Counted from the stretch's first letter, positions 6,503 to 14,743 are shown. The stretch is DNA of 21,560 bases from CAKUIA01 sp044433115 (GCA_044433115.1 JAWXTY010000029.1:1-21560), one strand, 5' to 3'. Translations and numbers: made by a program. Notes: generated by a model not told the origin, from the sequence alone.

Positions 6503-8548
6503 TTATATATTTAAGTTGTTTAATTTTATGTCTAAATTTTTCAAGTCAAAAGTTTCGTAATCACTTATAGGCAATGCAGATATAAAACTCTTGCCATAAG
6601 GCTTTGTCAAAATTCTGTCGTCTAAGACCACAACTAGCCCCTTGTCGCTTTCAGAGCGTATCAAACGCCCAAAGCCCTGCCTGAATTTCATAATGCTCTC
6701 AGGCAGAAATATTTCCATAAATGGGCTAATTCCCTCATTTTCCAATAGTTGCGACTTTGCCTGCATAAGAGGGTGGCTAGGATTTGCAAAAGGCAACTTT
6801 GCGATAACCACACAACTTAGGGCTTCGCCTTTAATATCTATGCCAGTCCAAAAGGAGTCAGTTCCCAAAAGTATGCCATTGCCCTGCTCTCTAAATTTAT
6901 GAATAAGCTCGCTTCTGTCATAAGAGCCTTGGGTGAAAATTCGTCTATCTTTAACTTCTTCTTGAAGAATTTTTGCAACGTCGTTTAGCTCGCTATAACT
7001 TGTAAATAAAACTAGAATACCCCCTGTTATCTTTTTGCTAATCTTTGATATGCAATCAGATATATACTTTGCATTCATTTTCTTATTAGCGTCAAAGTTC
7101 GGAGCTTGGCGAGAGAGCAACACACGCATATTCTTCTTATAGTCAAAAGGTGATTTAACTATATTTGTTTGAGCAATTTCGCCCCCAACTTTGCCTGAAA
7201 ACTTATCTACATCTTCCCCATTATAAGAGAGCGTAGCACTAGTTAAAACCACAGAAACTCCTTTGCCAAAGAGCCTAACACGCAATATCTTAGAGACATC
7301 TAAAGGGGCAGATTGTATCTTTGTTATATCGCCCATTTTGCCATATTTTTCAAGCCAATAGACTTGCTTTTTATCACTTAGAAATATTGCGTCTTCAAGG
7401 GCTAAGCAAATTGCGTTGGTCTTTTTTGCATAGTCGTCTATCTCAGCCTTTTCGCTTTCTGTATTCGCCTTTGCAGCTAGCGTATCTAAGCACTGTTTTA
7501 AGGCTCTAAGCTTTAGGCAAATTTCCGTATCCGCCCAAGCCTCAGCAACTAAGCTAGCACTATCCTTAGATTTCAGATATTCAACTCGCACGCCTGCAAA
7601 GAAATTTTCAGTAGCTACAATCGCATTCGAAAGATGCTCTATATCATATTTAGTAGAATACTTCAGCTTTCTAAAAAGCCCTCGCTTGGTCTTTGGGTTA
7701 TAAATCCTCTTGAGATGACGCATTATGCTAAAGTCGCTCAGCTCCATACCAAAATTATCAGTTGCAACATCAGGCAACAAGTGTGCTTCGTCGAATACAA
7801 AAAAGTCGTTCGCCAACAAAATCCCCTTTGTGTCGCCATCGACCCCCTGCCCTGACGCCATCAAAGAAAATACCAAGCTATGATTTAGTATAACCACATC
7901 TGCACTAGCCATTTTCCTCTTTGCACTTTGATAATAACAGCTAGATTTCTCGCATTTACGCTTTGTGCAAAGTGAGCTATCAGCATTTACCCAATTCCAA
8001 ACCTCCTCGTCTGGAGGTGGGCTAAGCTCGCTTTTCAAGCCAGTTTGAGTGGATAAAGCCCAGTTAGAAATTCTAATTAGCTCCTCCTCTTGGCTAGACA
8101 TAAATAAGTCTGCCTTTTCAGAAATTGCTTTAGACAAACGATTTGTGCATAGATAATTATTCCTACCAAAAAGCACTGCCTCCTTAAAATCTGCATATTC
8201 AGACAATTTCTCTGTCTTTGCAAAAAACTCTCGAATAAAAGGCAAGTCCTTATTGATAATCTGCTCTTGAAGAGCCTTAGTGTGGGTAGAAATAAATACC
8301 TGCCTGCCCTCTTGCTTTGCGTAGATTATTGCAGGAATTAGATATGCAAGGGTTTTGCCTACCCCTGTGCCAGCTTCGAAGATTAAAGCAGAGTCTGCCT
8401 CGAAAGATTGGGCAGAATAATAAGCCATTTCGCTTTGTTGCTGACGATGATTAAAGCCCATCGCCTCTTCAAGATAGCCCCCATCAGCAAAAATAGACTC
8501 AGTCAAAGCGACTAAGTCCATTCTAGTTGAATAGCTCAAAGCAATCAT
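6503..8548 (-). CDS. DinG/YoaA-type iron-sulfur ATP-dependent DNA helicase
   Basis: Superfamily 2, XPD-like 5'-3' helicase that unwinds DNA structures such as R-loops, D-loops and G-quadruplexes during repair. In order: RQQQ near residue 35, Walker A AGTGVGKT (59-66), motif Ia STHTKALQEQ, four cysteines C134, C194, C199 and C204 expected to hold a 4Fe-4S cluster, HSLVF, the Walker B box DEAH (253-256), a TSATLS motif III, and near the C-terminus QGFGRLIRSESDKG (motif VI). All key residues are present. The length of 681 aa is normal. The ATG at 8548 has only a weak site upstream; a second ATG at 8521 is possible. It is the middle gene of a close cluster: 8 nt after the HpnH-like gene and 4 nt before the dUTPase gene. 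The N-terminal exonuclease domain of Gram-positive DinG is absent. Confidence 0.93.
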   Translation of the reverse strand: MIALSYSTRMDLVALTESIFADGGYLEEAMGFNHRQQQSEMAYYSAQSFEADSALIFEAGTGVGKTLAYLIPAIIYAKQEGRQVFISTHTKALQEQIINKDLPFIREFFAKTEKLSEYADFKEAVLFGRNNYLCTNRLSKAISEKADLFMSSQEEELIRISNWALSTQTGLKSELSPPPDEEVWNWVNADSSLCTKRKCEKSSCYYQSAKRKMASADVVILNHSLVFSLMASGQGVDGDTKGILLANDFFVFDEAHLLPDVATDNFGMELSDFSIMRHLKRIYNPKTKRGLFRKLKYSTKYDIEHLSNAIVATENFFAGVRVEYLKSKDSASLVAEAWADTEICLKLRALKQCLDTLAAKANTESEKAEIDDYAKKTNAICLALEDAIFLSDKKQVYWLEKYGKMGDITKIQSAPLDVSKILRVRLFGKGVSVVLTSATLSYNGEDVDKFSGKVGGEIAQTNIVKSPFDYKKNMRVLLSRQAPNFDANKKMNAKYISDCISKISKKITGGILVLFTSYSELNDVAKILQEEVKDRRIFTQGSYDRSELIHKFREQGNGILLGTDSFWTGIDIKGEALSCVVIAKLPFANPSHPLMQAKSQLLENEGISPFMEIFLPESIMKFRQGFGRLIRSESDKGLVVVLDDRILTKPYGKSFISALPISDYETFDLKNLDIKLNNLNI

Positions 8549-8556
8549 AAAAAACT

Positions 8557-9576
8557 TTACTTTCTTGAAGCAAAAAAGTCTTTTATAGTTCTAAAGAAAC
8601 CACTGAAAGAGCCAAAAGTATCACGAACAGCACTTGGTTCATAGCCACAGTGTAACATACAATCCTTACACTCAGATTGCGTGCCATCTTTACCCAATGA
8701 GTAATTATCCATACACTCCATAAGCTCCTTAAATGACTTGCAATATCCATCGTTAATCAAATAACAAGGCTTTTGCCAGCCAAATATAGAATAGCAAGGG
8801 TTGCCCCAAGGCGTACAATCTAAGTCAGGGCGTTGTCCCTTAACAAATTGCAAAAAGCTTGGTGAGTGATTGAAAATCCATCTCTTAGATGGCTTGCTTA
8901 AAATTTCTGTAAAGAGTTCCTTAGTCTTATCTTTTTCTAAGAAACCTGCTTGGTTTTCTGCCTTTTCATAAGGGAAGCCAGGAGATAGCATCATACCTTC
9001 AACGCCTAAATCAGTGATAGTGTCGAAGAACTTTCTAACATCATTTGCGTTTGCGTTGTTGAAAATAGTAGTGTTTGTAGTAACTCTAAAGCCACGTTTT
9101 ACTGCTTCTTTAATCGCAGCAATAGTAATGTCATAAGCACCATTTTTGTTTACACTTCTATCGTGCATTTGAGCATCGCCATCTAAGTGTATACTAAAAG
9201 AGAAGTATTTGCTTGGCTTGTAGTCGTCGATTTTCTTTAAAAGAATTTGAGCGTTAGTGCACATATATACATACTTCTTACGCTTAATGAAGCCCTCAAC
9301 CATCTGAGGCATTTCTTCGTGAAGTAGAGGTTCGCCGCCTGCGATACTCACCATAGGAGCTCCGCATTCTTCGAGAGCTGCCCAAGCTTCTTCTTTAGAA
9401 ACTCGCTTACGCAAAACATCTGTAGGATATTGAATTTTACCGCAACCTATACATTTTAAATTACATAAAAATAGAGGTTCTAGCATCATAACTAGAGGGT
9501 ATCTTTTTTGTCCCTTTAAGGACTTTGATATAGCATATTTAGCTACAGTTAAAACTTGTGATATTGGTACTGCCAT
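8557..9576 (-). CDS. hpnH: HpnH-like radical SAM protein (adenosyl-hopene transferase family)
   Basis: HpnH adds a 5'-deoxyadenosyl group from S-adenosylmethionine to diploptene, giving adenosylhopane, the first committed step to extended hopanoids. The N-terminus MAVPISQVLTVAKYAIS and the radical SAM motif CNLKCIGC (Cys38, Cys42, Cys45) are typical of HpnH, as is the GGEP motif (80-83). The C-terminal part is Cys-rich (CTPWGNPCYSIF, then YCKSFKEL and ECKDCMLHCGYE, about 254-312), corresponding to the DUF3463-type domain of HpnH. At 339 aa it has full family length. No other hopanoid gene is present in the window, so a related substrate is possible. No clear Shine-Dalgarno site precedes the ATG at 9576. 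A terminator at 9636-9668 insulates it from the upstream gene, so it begins the hpnH-dinG-dUTPase cluster. Confidence 0.88.
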   Translation of the reverse strand: MAVPISQVLTVAKYAISKSLKGQKRYPLVMMLEPLFLCNLKCIGCGKIQYPTDVLRKRVSKEEAWAALEECGAPMVSIAGGEPLLHEEMPQMVEGFIKRKKYVYMCTNAQILLKKIDDYKPSKYFSFSIHLDGDAQMHDRSVNKNGAYDITIAAIKEAVKRGFRVTTNTTIFNNANANDVRKFFDTITDLGVEGMMLSPGFPYEKAENQAGFLEKDKTKELFTEILSKPSKRWIFNHSPSFLQFVKGQRPDLDCTPWGNPCYSIFGWQKPCYLINDGYCKSFKELMECMDNYSLGKDGTQSECKDCMLHCGYEPSAVRDTFGSFSGFFRTIKDFFASRK

Positions 9577-9635
9577 AACTTAACTATAGAATAGATTTAT
9601 TAGATATTTACAAGGTTTTTTTAAAATTATAACTC

Positions 9636-9668
9636 AAAAAAATACGCTCATATCTTCAAAAAGCGTAT
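9636..9668 (-). terminator. Intrinsic terminator of the repeat lipoprotein gene
   Basis: ATACGCT (9642-9648) pairs with AGCGTAT (9662-9668). Read on the minus strand the stem is followed by six U (9641-9636); there is no U tract on the plus strand. A small second palindrome CGTATA-TT-TATACG lies at 9664-9677 beside it. Confidence 0.65.
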
Positions 9669-9732
9669 ATTTATACGTAAAAATCTCAGCAAAAGCCCGA
9701 AATAAATCACCTAAACCCTTCCGATTTATTGC

Positions 9733-9854
9733 TTGGGGCGTGAGATTACCCCTTAGACAAGGCTTTGGGATTTTTTTGGGGTTGATGTTATATTAATACG
9801 TGAGAGTCTCAAAAAATCTCAAAACGGAGTATAAGACCTAATATCACGCCCCAA
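9733..9854 (-). repeat. Interspersed repeat element, copy B, with 16-bp terminal inverted repeats
   Basis: The ends TTGGGGCGTGAGATTA (9733-9748) and TAATATCACGCCCCAA (9839-9854) are inverted copies with one mismatch. The element is 122 bp, carries no ORF, and shares an identical 20-bp core with copy A. Inner stems such as CCTT-GTCT-AAGG (minus strand) suggest a folded RNA closed by the terminal repeats. No target duplication is evident. It ends 6 nt from the stop codon of the lipoprotein gene at 9861. It could be a small MITE-like element or a structured RNA in the 3' untranslated region. Confidence 0.7.
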
Positions 9855-9860
9855 AAAAGG

Positions 9861-11942
9861 TTAGAAGGATTTGAGGAGAGAGTCTAGGGCTGTCTCGGAG
9901 TTTTTCTTGCCGTCTTCTTCGAGTTTATTTAAGTAGTCGGCAAAGATTATAGATTTTTGTCGGCTTTCTTCGATATAGTCTTTATTTATGCCTTCTGAAA
10001 GAGCTAAGCCAGCAATGGCGTTGTTATATTTTGCAAATTCAGGTTTAACGAAACTAAGTTCTTTTAGAAGAGTTTTTGACTCGCTTACTCTTTGGTTGCC
10101 ACTTGCACGTAGCATAGTAGAATAAAGTTTAGCCAACTTAGTTTTAAGCGAGCTTAGTTGAGTGTCCCACGCTTTAATTATTGCAGCATTTTCTTCAAGA
10201 TTAGTGCTTGGAGCACCTGTAGAATTATCTGAAAAAATTGAGCTTGCTTCGCTTTCTTGGGAGTAGCTACCATCTTTAAACTTCGCTAAATTGGCTTTTT
10301 CTGTGGCTATAGTAGTTTTTGCTTCTTCAAAAGCTTTCTTTATATTTTCATCTTTAGTAAAAAATTCTACATTATACGACTCTGCTTCATCTAGTATACC
10401 AGAAAGCTTATTAAAGCTTAACTCCAAAGAGTTTAGGTATTTAGAAAATGGGCTAAGTTTTGTGGATATAAACATTTGAGACTGCCCTTCTTTAAAGGCT
10501 TTTTCTATAACATTTTTCGCAGAGTTTAGATTAGTCATAGAGCTAGACATCTTTTCGAGTCCTTCAGCAACACTAATCTTATATGCTGCTACAAAGGCGA
10601 ATTTTTGTTCTTCGATTGCCTTTTCTATATATGTATCAATGCCAGCAACTCCTATTGATTGTAAAGTCTTATAGAAATTGAACTTTGCATTAGCTTTTTC
10701 GAGTAGAGTGCTTCCTTCAAAGCTAGTAATTCTATCTAATAATTCTTTTTGCTTAACTACAGAATTTGTAATACCAGCTTCCTCTGCCTTTTTATAATAC
10801 TCAAAAGCATTCAGGCTATCTGCATTTTCTCTATTTCTATGAGTTCTAACACACAAATCAGCCAATTCCATATAAGCTAAGCCATAGCCCAAAGAGGCAG
10901 ATTTTTCCAAGTACTTTAGAACTAAATCGTCCTTATCCTTGTTATTAGACATCTCATAAGCTAAGGCAGTCATATAATTTGCACTTGCGTCTTGGCTGTT
11001 TGCGTTTGTATATTTAAGAATTAGAGGCAAATGCTTGGCAAAATCTGGGCTTTTCTGCCAATCTTGCACAGCCATAAACCTTGTCTTAAGCAAGTCAAAA
11101 AGCTTATTATCATCATTTCCACAAAGCTCAATCATAATATCCATAGATGACTCTGGGGCAACTGCGATATGCTTTTTAAAATAAGCATAAGCCTCGTCTG
11201 CTTGATTATTCTTTATCAAAGCTTGCAAAACTCCATCTAAGAGCTTTGGGTGAAAGCGTCTATCTAAGGTATTTTTCGCTAATTGAACATCTTTAATATT
11301 ATCTAAATAATAGCTAACTAAAATATTGTTTGCAAAAAAGTATTCCTTAGCAAAAGCGTCATTTAGCAATTTTTCGATAATTTTCCTGTTTTTTGTAGTA
11401 TCTAAGTATATATAAAAAATAGCCAAGTTACACATCAAATCATACTTGGATTTATCTTCGTCTACATTTTCGAGAACATTATTTACTATATCTATTAATT
11501 CATTCGCATCTAATTTTTTAACTTCAGCAAGTTTTAATTGCATATAAGCTAAGGCTTCCACAGAAGTCCTTATAGCCAAGTCTCTATTACCAACTAAGAG
11601 CGACCCCTTAATCCTACCATTGTATAAATTACTTTTAGCTATAACTTCAACCTCGCTCCAATGTTTATACTCTGCTTCATTTCCAGTGTTATAATATAAA
11701 GATTTAAGCTCAATAATTGCCTTTGAATTGCCTATATTTGCAAGTTTTTCCAAAGCAGAGATAGCACGAGTTAGAGCAGCCTTGTCGCCTGTATTTGAAG
11801 CAAGGTCGTAATCTGCCATCGCAAGCTTAAAGGCATTTTGATTTAGCTCTTCTTGGCTAAATTTAGGGCTATCTGAATTTCCACAGCCAACAAGAGATGA
11901 CAATGCAAAAATCCCAAGTATTATTCTTATATTGTTTTTCAT
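9861..11942 (-). CDS. Lipoprotein with TPR/Sel1-like helical repeats
   Basis: The 693 aa product starts with a lipoprotein signal ending SSLVGC, so Cys20 is the predicted lipidated residue and the protein should be anchored outside the cytoplasmic membrane. The mature part is helical. Sel1-like units are visible at about 345-392 (YLEKSASLGYGLAYMELADL and FEYYKKAEEAG) and near 72-98. Residues about 480-620 look like long amphipathic helices or coiled coil. Such proteins usually serve as protein-binding scaffolds; the partner is unknown. No Shine-Dalgarno site precedes the ATG at 11942. The stop is followed directly by repeat element B and then a terminator, which suggests a single-gene unit. 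Confidence 0.75.
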   Translation of the reverse strand: MKNNIRIILGIFALSSLVGCGNSDSPKFSQEELNQNAFKLAMADYDLASNTGDKAALTRAISALEKLANIGNSKAIIELKSLYYNTGNEAEYKHWSEVEVIAKSNLYNGRIKGSLLVGNRDLAIRTSVEALAYMQLKLAEVKKLDANELIDIVNNVLENVDEDKSKYDLMCNLAIFYIYLDTTKNRKIIEKLLNDAFAKEYFFANNILVSYYLDNIKDVQLAKNTLDRRFHPKLLDGVLQALIKNNQADEAYAYFKKHIAVAPESSMDIMIELCGNDDNKLFDLLKTRFMAVQDWQKSPDFAKHLPLILKYTNANSQDASANYMTALAYEMSNNKDKDDLVLKYLEKSASLGYGLAYMELADLCVRTHRNRENADSLNAFEYYKKAEEAGITNSVVKQKELLDRITSFEGSTLLEKANAKFNFYKTLQSIGVAGIDTYIEKAIEEQKFAFVAAYKISVAEGLEKMSSSMTNLNSAKNVIEKAFKEGQSQMFISTKLSPFSKYLNSLELSFNKLSGILDEAESYNVEFFTKDENIKKAFEEAKTTIATEKANLAKFKDGSYSQESEASSIFSDNSTGAPSTNLEENAAIIKAWDTQLSSLKTKLAKLYSTMLRASGNQRVSESKTLLKELSFVKPEFAKYNNAIAGLALSEGINKDYIEESRQKSIIFADYLNKLEEDGKKNSETALDSLLKSF

Positions 11943-11994
11943 TACAAAATTAACGCTATACTTTATATAGTTTTAGTCAAGTTTTTTATCCACT

Positions 11995-12040
11995 AGGTGG
12001 GTTCTAAAAATTGGCAATTAGCTATTTTTAGAACCCATCT
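11995..12040. repeat. Long hairpin H1 downstream of the Trp/Cys-repeat gene
   Basis: A 17-bp stem is formed by 11995-12011 and 12024-12040 around a 12-nt loop, with one G-U on the plus strand. Its left arm matches the left arm of hairpin H2 at 14414 in 17 of 18 positions. It begins 3 nt after the stop codon of the gene at 12044. No U tract follows on either strand, so it is not a typical terminator, though it could protect or end the transcript. Confidence 0.65.
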
Positions 12041-12043
12041 ATA

Positions 12044-14395
12044 CTACTCTGCAGCATAGCCATATTCTTTTGCCTTGTCTATTAGTTGAGGTTGCAGTGA
12101 AATTAGATCTATTAAATCTATGAAGGCAAACTCTGCCCACTTGTCGCAACTATTGGCAAATTCAGGCTGTGCCTTGAGTAATTCTAGCCAAGCTTTTGCA
12201 CTAAAGTCTTCTAGCTTATTACACTTATTAGACAAGTTGGGTTGCTTCTTTAATAGACTTAGCCAAACTTCAGGGCTAAACTCGTTTAGCTTATCGCATT
12301 TACTCGCAAGGCTTGGGTGCTTTTCTAGCAAATCTAGCCAATCACGAGAGTCGAACCACTCCCACTCATTACACTTATCAGCCAACTTAGGGTGCTTCTT
12401 TAATAAGTCTAACCAAGCCTCCGACTCAAATTCAGCCCACTTATCGCACTTATCTGCAAACTCTGGCTTTGCCGACAACAACTTAAGCCAAGCTTCCAAG
12501 CTAAACTTATCCCATTTATCGCAATCGCTCGCCAAGCTTGAGTCTTGTATTAATAAGACTATCCAGCCATTTACGTAGCCCTTTGCCTCTTCTGCAAACT
12601 CAGGCTTTGCTCTCAATAAATCTGCCCATTCCTTCGCAGAAAACTCTGCCCACTTATCACAACTTTCAGCAAAACTCGAGTCTTGTATCAATAAGACTAC
12701 CCAGCCATTTGTATGTTCTTTTGCCTTATTTATAAGTTGAGGATGCACTTGCAATAGGTCAGTCCACTCGTAGAAGCTAAACTCGTCTAGCTTATTGCAT
12801 TTGTCTGCAAATTGTGGATATTTTTTCAATAAGTCAAAGCAGTCATAAGAGCTAAACTCATACCACTTATTACACTTGTCGACCAGCTCAGGGTGCTTAT
12901 CTAATAAAGCTAACCAAGCACTAGAGCTAAACTCGCAGCACTTGTCGCACTTATCTGCAAATTGAGGCTGTTTATCTAATAATTGAAGCCAGTCAAAAGA
13001 GTCAAACCAACTCCACTTGTCGCACTTATCTGCTAACTTAGGCTGTTTAGACAACAAGCAAGACCAATTATAAGAACTCAACTGATACCACTTTTTACAC
13101 CTATCACACTCTTGTACAAATTGAGGTTGAGCCGACAATACTTCTACCCAATTCTTAGAGCTAAACGCACTCCAGCTCCTACATTTTCCTTCAAACTGAG
13201 GTTGTGCAGCCAAGAGACTTGCCCAGCAATCTGAGTCGTAAAAAGTACCCCAAATAGTACACTTATCCTCAAATTGTGGCTGTATAGATAATAACTCAAC
13301 CCAATCTGCAAAATCAAAACAAGCCCAAGCATTACACATATCAGCAAACTGTGGCTGACTTTGCAATAGGCTAAGCCACATCTGGCTATCAAACCAACTC
13401 CACTTATTACACTCGCTTGCAAACTGAGGTTGTGCTTGCAATAAATAAAACCAATTAGTAGAATTAAGCTCATTCCATCTATTACACTTATTAGCAAATT
13501 GAGGCTGAACTTCCAATAACTTAGACCAATCTAAAGCACTAAGCTTAGACCACCTCCTACACTTAGTAGCAAACTGAGGCTGCTTAATTAATAAATCTAC
13601 CCAATTTTCAGAACTGAATTTTGCCCATTGCCCACACTTATCCTCAAACTGAGGCTGTTTCGACAACAAACGAAGCCAATCTAAAGGCTCAAAGCTATCC
13701 CAATTATTGCACATACTCGCAAAAGCAGGCTGAGTCTCTATTAAAGATAGCCAGTTTTCAGAAGAAAATTTAGCCCACTTATCGCACTTATCAGCAAAGT
13801 CTGGCTGGTTTTGCAATAGATAAACCCACGCTTGAGTATCAAAATCTGCAAGTTTTGTACATTCTTTAATCAACTTAGGCTCTTTTATTAATAGGGCGAC
13901 CCAACCATTTATATGCTTTTTTGCCTTATCTGTAAATTGGGGCTGTTTTTCTAATAATTCTACCCAGTCGCTCGCATTAAACTTTTCCCACTCATTAAAT
14001 TTATCAGCAAACTGAGGTTGTTTCATCAATAGATAATGACACTCTTCTAAAGAGCAACAAAACTCGCCCCACTTTAGATATTTATTAGCAAAGAGTGGCT
14101 GAGATAACAATAGCCTTAGCCAATCACTAGAGGAAAACTTTGCCCACTTGTCGCACTTATTTACAAATTGTGGGCGTTCTTTTAATAAATAGCTCCAATC
14201 GCTTGGGCTAAACCTATCCCATTTTTTAAATACACTTGCCAACTTAGGAGTTTTAATCAAAAGAGCAACCCAGCCATTAGCATAGTCCTTTGCGTTGACT
14301 TCAAACTCAGGCAGTTTCTTTAATAAATCGCTCCAATCAACAATACTTAAATTTTTAAAATCTATACTTTCTTGAATTGTATTTTCTTCGTTCAT
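12044..14395 (-). CDS. Large protein of about 30 tandem 25-residue Trp/Cys repeats, unknown function
   Basis: I do not recognise this family. The 783 aa product has no signal peptide and is almost wholly repeats. In the 25-residue unit the conserved positions are P1, F3, D/K 5-6, C7, W10, F13, W18, L21, L22 and Q25 (for example QPQFADKCDKW followed by FSSSDWLDLLEK). About 23 units carry the Cys. A second type of unit is 21 residues long, lacks Cys7 and W10, and reads NGWVALLI (units near residues 29-49, about 151-171, 577-597 and 623-643). The units suggest two short helices each, so an alpha-solenoid is likely (inference). The start ATG at 14395 has AAGGA 8 nt upstream. The gene is flanked by two related hairpins, H1 and H2. 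Long opposite-strand frames over this gene come from the repeat structure. Confidence 0.8.
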   Translation of the reverse strand: MNEENTIQESIDFKNLSIVDWSDLLKKLPEFEVNAKDYANGWVALLIKTPKLASVFKKWDRFSPSDWSYLLKERPQFVNKCDKWAKFSSSDWLRLLLSQPLFANKYLKWGEFCCSLEECHYLLMKQPQFADKFNEWEKFNASDWVELLEKQPQFTDKAKKHINGWVALLIKEPKLIKECTKLADFDTQAWVYLLQNQPDFADKCDKWAKFSSENWLSLIETQPAFASMCNNWDSFEPLDWLRLLSKQPQFEDKCGQWAKFSSENWVDLLIKQPQFATKCRRWSKLSALDWSKLLEVQPQFANKCNRWNELNSTNWFYLLQAQPQFASECNKWSWFDSQMWLSLLQSQPQFADMCNAWACFDFADWVELLSIQPQFEDKCTIWGTFYDSDCWASLLAAQPQFEGKCRSWSAFSSKNWVEVLSAQPQFVQECDRCKKWYQLSSYNWSCLLSKQPKLADKCDKWSWFDSFDWLQLLDKQPQFADKCDKCCEFSSSAWLALLDKHPELVDKCNKWYEFSSYDCFDLLKKYPQFADKCNKLDEFSFYEWTDLLQVHPQLINKAKEHTNGWVVLLIQDSSFAESCDKWAEFSAKEWADLLRAKPEFAEEAKGYVNGWIVLLIQDSSLASDCDKWDKFSLEAWLKLLSAKPEFADKCDKWAEFESEAWLDLLKKHPKLADKCNEWEWFDSRDWLDLLEKHPSLASKCDKLNEFSPEVWLSLLKKQPNLSNKCNKLEDFSAKAWLELLKAQPEFANSCDKWAEFAFIDLIDLISLQPQLIDKAKEYGYAAE

Positions 14396-14413
14396 AGCTT
14401 TAGTCCTTGCAAT

Positions 14414-14472
14414 AGGTGGCTTCTAAAAATTAGTTTTTCAAATAAACTATCGTTAATTTTTAGAACTCGCCA
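14414..14472. repeat. Long hairpin H2 upstream of the Trp/Cys-repeat gene
   Basis: TTCTAAAAATTA (14421-14432) pairs perfectly with 14454-14465, and the flanks GGTGG and CTCGCC extend the stem with wobbles and one mismatch. It lies 18 nt before the ATG at 14395, just upstream of the ribosome binding site, so it would be in the 5' leader. The left arm repeats that of H1 in the same orientation. Confidence 0.6.
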
Positions 14473-14478
14473 ATAATA

Positions 14479-14484
14479 ATTATA
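14479..14484 (-). promoter_or_regulatory. Possible -10 box for the Trp/Cys-repeat gene
   Basis: TATAAT occurs on the minus strand just upstream of hairpin H2. A start about 7 nt downstream would place the hairpin at the very 5' end of the transcript. No good -35 box is seen. Confidence 0.35.
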
Positions 14485-14485
14485 T

Positions 14486-14683
14486 ATTCGTTATGAATAC
14501 GTTTATACATTAGGAATTAAATATTTGCAATACTTTTTTAAATAATTTTTTAAATAAAGAAAAAAACTCAAAACAATCACAAAGATTTTTAAAAAAAATA
14601 CAACAAAATTACTTCGCCTTAAGTTATTGACAATCAATAATATACCCCCCCCGAAAATGGGTATAAATATTCATAAAAAAGGC
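14486..14683. other. AT-rich divergent intergenic region with C8 tract in an inverted repeat
   Basis: This lies between the divergent repeat-protein genes. It holds A and T runs and, at 14645-14652, eight consecutive C. The tract lies inside an inverted repeat TATACCC (14641-14647) and GGGTATA (14659-14665), about 30 nt upstream of the -35 box of the Sel1 operon. No gene is seen. Confidence 0.55.
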
Positions 14684-14711
14684 TTGACGAGTAGGAATAA
14701 AAATGTTTAAT
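14684..14711 (+). promoter_or_regulatory. Promoter of the Sel1-repeat operon
   Basis: TTGACG (14684-14689) and TTTAAT (14706-14711) each match the sigma-70 consensus at five of six positions, with a 16-nt spacer. Transcription should start near 14718, which makes the upstream TTG codon at 14714 unusable and supports the ATG at 14744. Confidence 0.6.
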
Positions 14712-14743
14712 ACTTGAGCAAAGAAAAGCAACCTATTATCTCT

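Noticed and set aside
11966..11985. TTGACT upstream of the lipoprotein gene as a -35 box
   Set aside because: The nearest TATA-like box (TATAGC) is only 14 nt away and nothing fits at 16-18 nt.
12120..12735. Long plus-strand open frames over the Trp/Cys-repeat gene
   Set aside because: They are antisense shadows; Ser/Leu-rich composition follows from the reverse of the repeat codons, and they have no ribosome binding site.
13144..13497. Hydrophobic 117-codon minus-strand frame
   Set aside because: It lies wholly inside the repeat gene in another frame; hydrophobicity comes from the shifted repeat codons.
12044..14395. 75-bp periodicity resembling a CRISPR or satellite array
   Set aside because: The repeats vary at the DNA level but keep the amino-acid pattern over an open frame of 784 codons; there are no identical repeats with unique spacers.
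14627..14667. TTGACA 14627 with TATAAA 14662 as a promoter whose spacer holds the C8 tract
   Set aside because: The spacer would be 29 nt, too long for sigma-70 unless many bases were lost.
14714..14743. TTG start giving a 555 aa Sel1 protein
   Set aside because: It falls at or before the predicted transcription start and puts ten polar residues before the signal peptide; ATG 14744 fits better.
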